From assembly GCA_002453315.1 (NCBI GenBank), contig DKGO01000138.1:1-16704 (forward strand): a stretch of 16,704 bases of DNA, written 5' to 3'. Both the position numbers and the translations under genes were made by a program. Origin of the DNA: Caryophanales bacterium UBA6768 (lineage in GTDB: Bacteria > Bacillota > Bacilli > Bacillales_D > Amphibacillaceae). Shown here in pieces: positions 14,880-16,704 of this stretch (its first letter is position 1; each line of letters starts with the position of its first letter). The notes under the pieces are model-generated. The model searched no databases. It saw nothing but the letters and a program-made list of their open reading frames with translations, and was not told the origin of the DNA.

Positions 14880-16529
14880 ATGAATGTGTACGATTTACTA
14901 AATTTAGATATCCTAGAGAAATCAAAGGTCCTTGCAGGACAGAGCGGATTGCAAAATACAGTTTTAAATACAACCTTTATTGATGCACCAGATGGATATA
15001 AATGGTGTAAAGAGGGCGATTTTATCGTTTCTACAGGCTATCCATTTTTAAACAATAATAATTGGAAGGAAGGATTGTTTAATTTATTAAAAAGTCTTCA
15101 CAAAAAAAAATGTTCCGGTTTCGGAATCAAATTAGGTAGATATATATCACATCTCCCAGATAATATAGTCAATTTTGCAAATAAATACGGTTTCCCTATT
15201 ATTTCAATACCCGATCATCTTTCATGGTCGGAAATAACAATACCTATTATGTCTCAGATCAACTTACAACAGCAAGACCAACTAAGGATGACTCATAATG
15301 TTTATAAGAGGTTCCACACTCTCTTAAAAAATAAGGGAAACTTAGATAGCTTATCTGAATTATTAAGTTCAATTTTATCTATACCTGTAACTATTTATTC
15401 TAGGGACTTTAACATTTTAATAAATTCCAAAAAAAACTTATGCCCTAAAGATGCGTTGAAGGAGATTATTTCCAAATTAAACTTTAAGATGGGGGTTAAT
15501 ATTCAAAAAGTTAAATGGAATAATCATGTATTAAATGTAAGATGGACAAACACTTCCGAGGGATTTGAGGGAGGGATATTTTTATGGGGCGATCTGGGGG
15601 GACATGACACTTGGAAGATAGCAGCCATAGAGCAAACTATAATAGTTGCTGCATTGGAAATTGAAAAAATCAGAAGTGTTTCAAATACAATTCAACGTTT
15701 TAGAAATAATTTTTTAACGGAGCTAATTGAAGATTCTAACCTATCATATGAAGTTTTAATTAGAAAATCCCTAGAAATTAATTGGAATCCTAAGGAATAT
15801 TATAATGTATTAATATTAGACTGTATTTTTAAATCCCACAGGGAAATGAATGAATTTAATAGGCTTCAAAAAAAGGAAGTAATATTGCAAAATATAAAAA
15901 ACAACTTTCAAGACGATATCTTTATTGGCTTGGACATTAATAATTATATAGTTTTATTAATACCAAATAATAAAAACATGAATAAGGTGTTGAACCGATT
16001 ATCCTCAATACTAAATACTATAATAGGTACATCATTTTATTGTGGAGTTGGAGGAACTGAAAAAATAACCAACCTATATAAGAGCTATGAGGAAGCTAAA
16101 GTTGGCTTAAAAATTACTCTAGATAATAATAGATTAAACAAAAGTGGTATTATTAACAATGTTCAAATTCGTGAAAACTTAAATATATGTATATTTTCGG
16201 AATTAAGTATTGAACGTGTAATTTTTTCTAATTCTCCTGACAGGGAATTAATAGAATTATCAATGGAAGTTTTTAATAAGGTATTGGAACACGACAATAA
16301 GTTTAATAGTGAGTTATTATTGACCTTAATAGAGTTTTTTAAAAACAATTCCAAATATGAAGACACTGCTAATTCAATGTTTATTCATAAAAATACAGTG
16401 AGATATCGAATTGATAAAATTTATAATCTTACCGGTCTTAATCCAGATAGTATAAAAGACAAATTTTTGTTATATATTTGCTTAATGAAGGTAAATGCTA
16501 TTAAATCAAATGGGGAAAATAAGCCTTAA
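14880..16529 (+). CDS. PucR-family (CdaR-like) transcriptional regulator
   Basis: This DNA-binding regulator has 549 residues. The N-terminal PucR domain (about 1-125) is recognisable by VLAGQSGLQNTV, FIDAPDGYKWCKEGDFIVSTGYPF and the later ISIPDHLSWSEI. A middle sensory region (about 150-420) includes the GGDEF-like fold typical of CdaR relatives, with CGVGG and SYEEAKVGLKI near its end. The C terminus (about 493-540) is the helix-turn-helix domain TANSMFIHKNTVRYRIDKI that ends these proteins. Family members usually activate purine, amino-acid, sugar-acid or polyamine catabolic operons in response to substrate. Divergent position strongly suggests that it controls the M20-tct-AtuA operon. No terminator is evident after the stop codon. 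Confidence 0.88.
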   Translation: MNVYDLLNLDILEKSKVLAGQSGLQNTVLNTTFIDAPDGYKWCKEGDFIVSTGYPFLNNNNWKEGLFNLLKSLHKKKCSGFGIKLGRYISHLPDNIVNFANKYGFPIISIPDHLSWSEITIPIMSQINLQQQDQLRMTHNVYKRFHTLLKNKGNLDSLSELLSSILSIPVTIYSRDFNILINSKKNLCPKDALKEIISKLNFKMGVNIQKVKWNNHVLNVRWTNTSEGFEGGIFLWGDLGGHDTWKIAAIEQTIIVAALEIEKIRSVSNTIQRFRNNFLTELIEDSNLSYEVLIRKSLEINWNPKEYYNVLILDCIFKSHREMNEFNRLQKKEVILQNIKNNFQDDIFIGLDINNYIVLLIPNNKNMNKVLNRLSSILNTIIGTSFYCGVGGTEKITNLYKSYEEAKVGLKITLDNNRLNKSGIINNVQIRENLNICIFSELSIERVIFSNSPDRELIELSMEVFNKVLEHDNKFNSELLLTLIEFFKNNSKYEDTANSMFIHKNTVRYRIDKIYNLTGLNPDSIKDKFLLYICLMKVNAIKSNGENKP

Positions 16530-16704
16530 CCAACGATTGTCAAACAATTTATGCCATCAAAAATTTATCCAACAAAGCTTAAACCACTTTTGGAAAATTG
16601 GGCAAATTCATCATGCATTAAATCAATTAATGACGGATCGTCTAGCAACAACCGATCTGATTTTTCGGGGAGGGAAACTATAAAGAGTTAAATGCCAACT
16701 CACA
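16530..16704. other. Unassigned right-end segment
   Basis: These 175 bases have no gene I recognise. Two plus-strand frames stay open over most of it, one in frame with the PucR-type gene after its stop and one that would read ...FRGGKL and stop near 16681. Neither has a convincing ribosome binding site, and the reverse strand is broken by stops. It may be the remnant or start of a neighbouring gene or an insertion-sequence scar; too short to decide. A weak inverted repeat GGATCG/CGATCT (about 16636-16659) is followed by GATTTTTC but is unlikely to be a strong terminator. Confidence 0.25.

Overview
The window looks like part of a low-GC Bacillota chromosome, most likely Bacillaceae. Supporting signs are the AT-rich sequence, strong AGGAGG-type ribosome binding sites with many GTG and TTG starts, a clade-3 catalase behind a PerR-like operator, and CdaR/PucR-type regulation. 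The species cannot be named from the sequence alone. Thirteen convincing protein genes are present, all but two (katA and the PucR-family regulator) on the minus strand. No rRNA, tRNA, CRISPR array or intact mobile element was seen.

Left part (1-3300): two diverged copies of a 52-bp repeat, one of which carries a likely terminator; a DUF368 membrane protein (PopT-type undecaprenyl-phosphate translocase); a membrane-anchored alpha/beta hydrolase; and a proline-iminopeptidase-like alpha/beta hydrolase.

Stress part (3300-6915): catalase katA on the plus strand, with a sigma-A promoter, an overlapping PerR-like box and a strong terminator. Facing it is a tetR-SDR pair. Near-identical 15-bp palindromes (TTGACCANTGGTYAA) lie upstream of both the regulator and the oxidoreductase, which suggests a self-contained repressor/target unit.

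Right part (7163-16529): an apparent catabolic and transport locus on the minus strand, in the order M20 metallopeptidase, tctC, tctA, tctB, AtuA-family DUF1446 protein, DUF4387 protein, DASS/SLC13-type permease. A PucR-family activator is transcribed divergently from it. Spacing is tight from the peptidase to DUF4387 (overlap or 19-44 nt gaps). A hairpin and a fresh extended -10 promoter then separate the permease. I infer uptake of an organic acid or acyl-amino acid by the tripartite transporter, hydrolysis by the M20 enzyme, and conversion of a product by the AtuA/DUF4387 pair, whose reaction is not known to me. This is the most interesting part of the window. No acyl-CoA carboxylase, CoA ligase or CoA transferase accompanies it, so the usual 'acyclic terpene utilization' label probably misleads here.

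The last 175 bp (after 16529) cannot be assigned.
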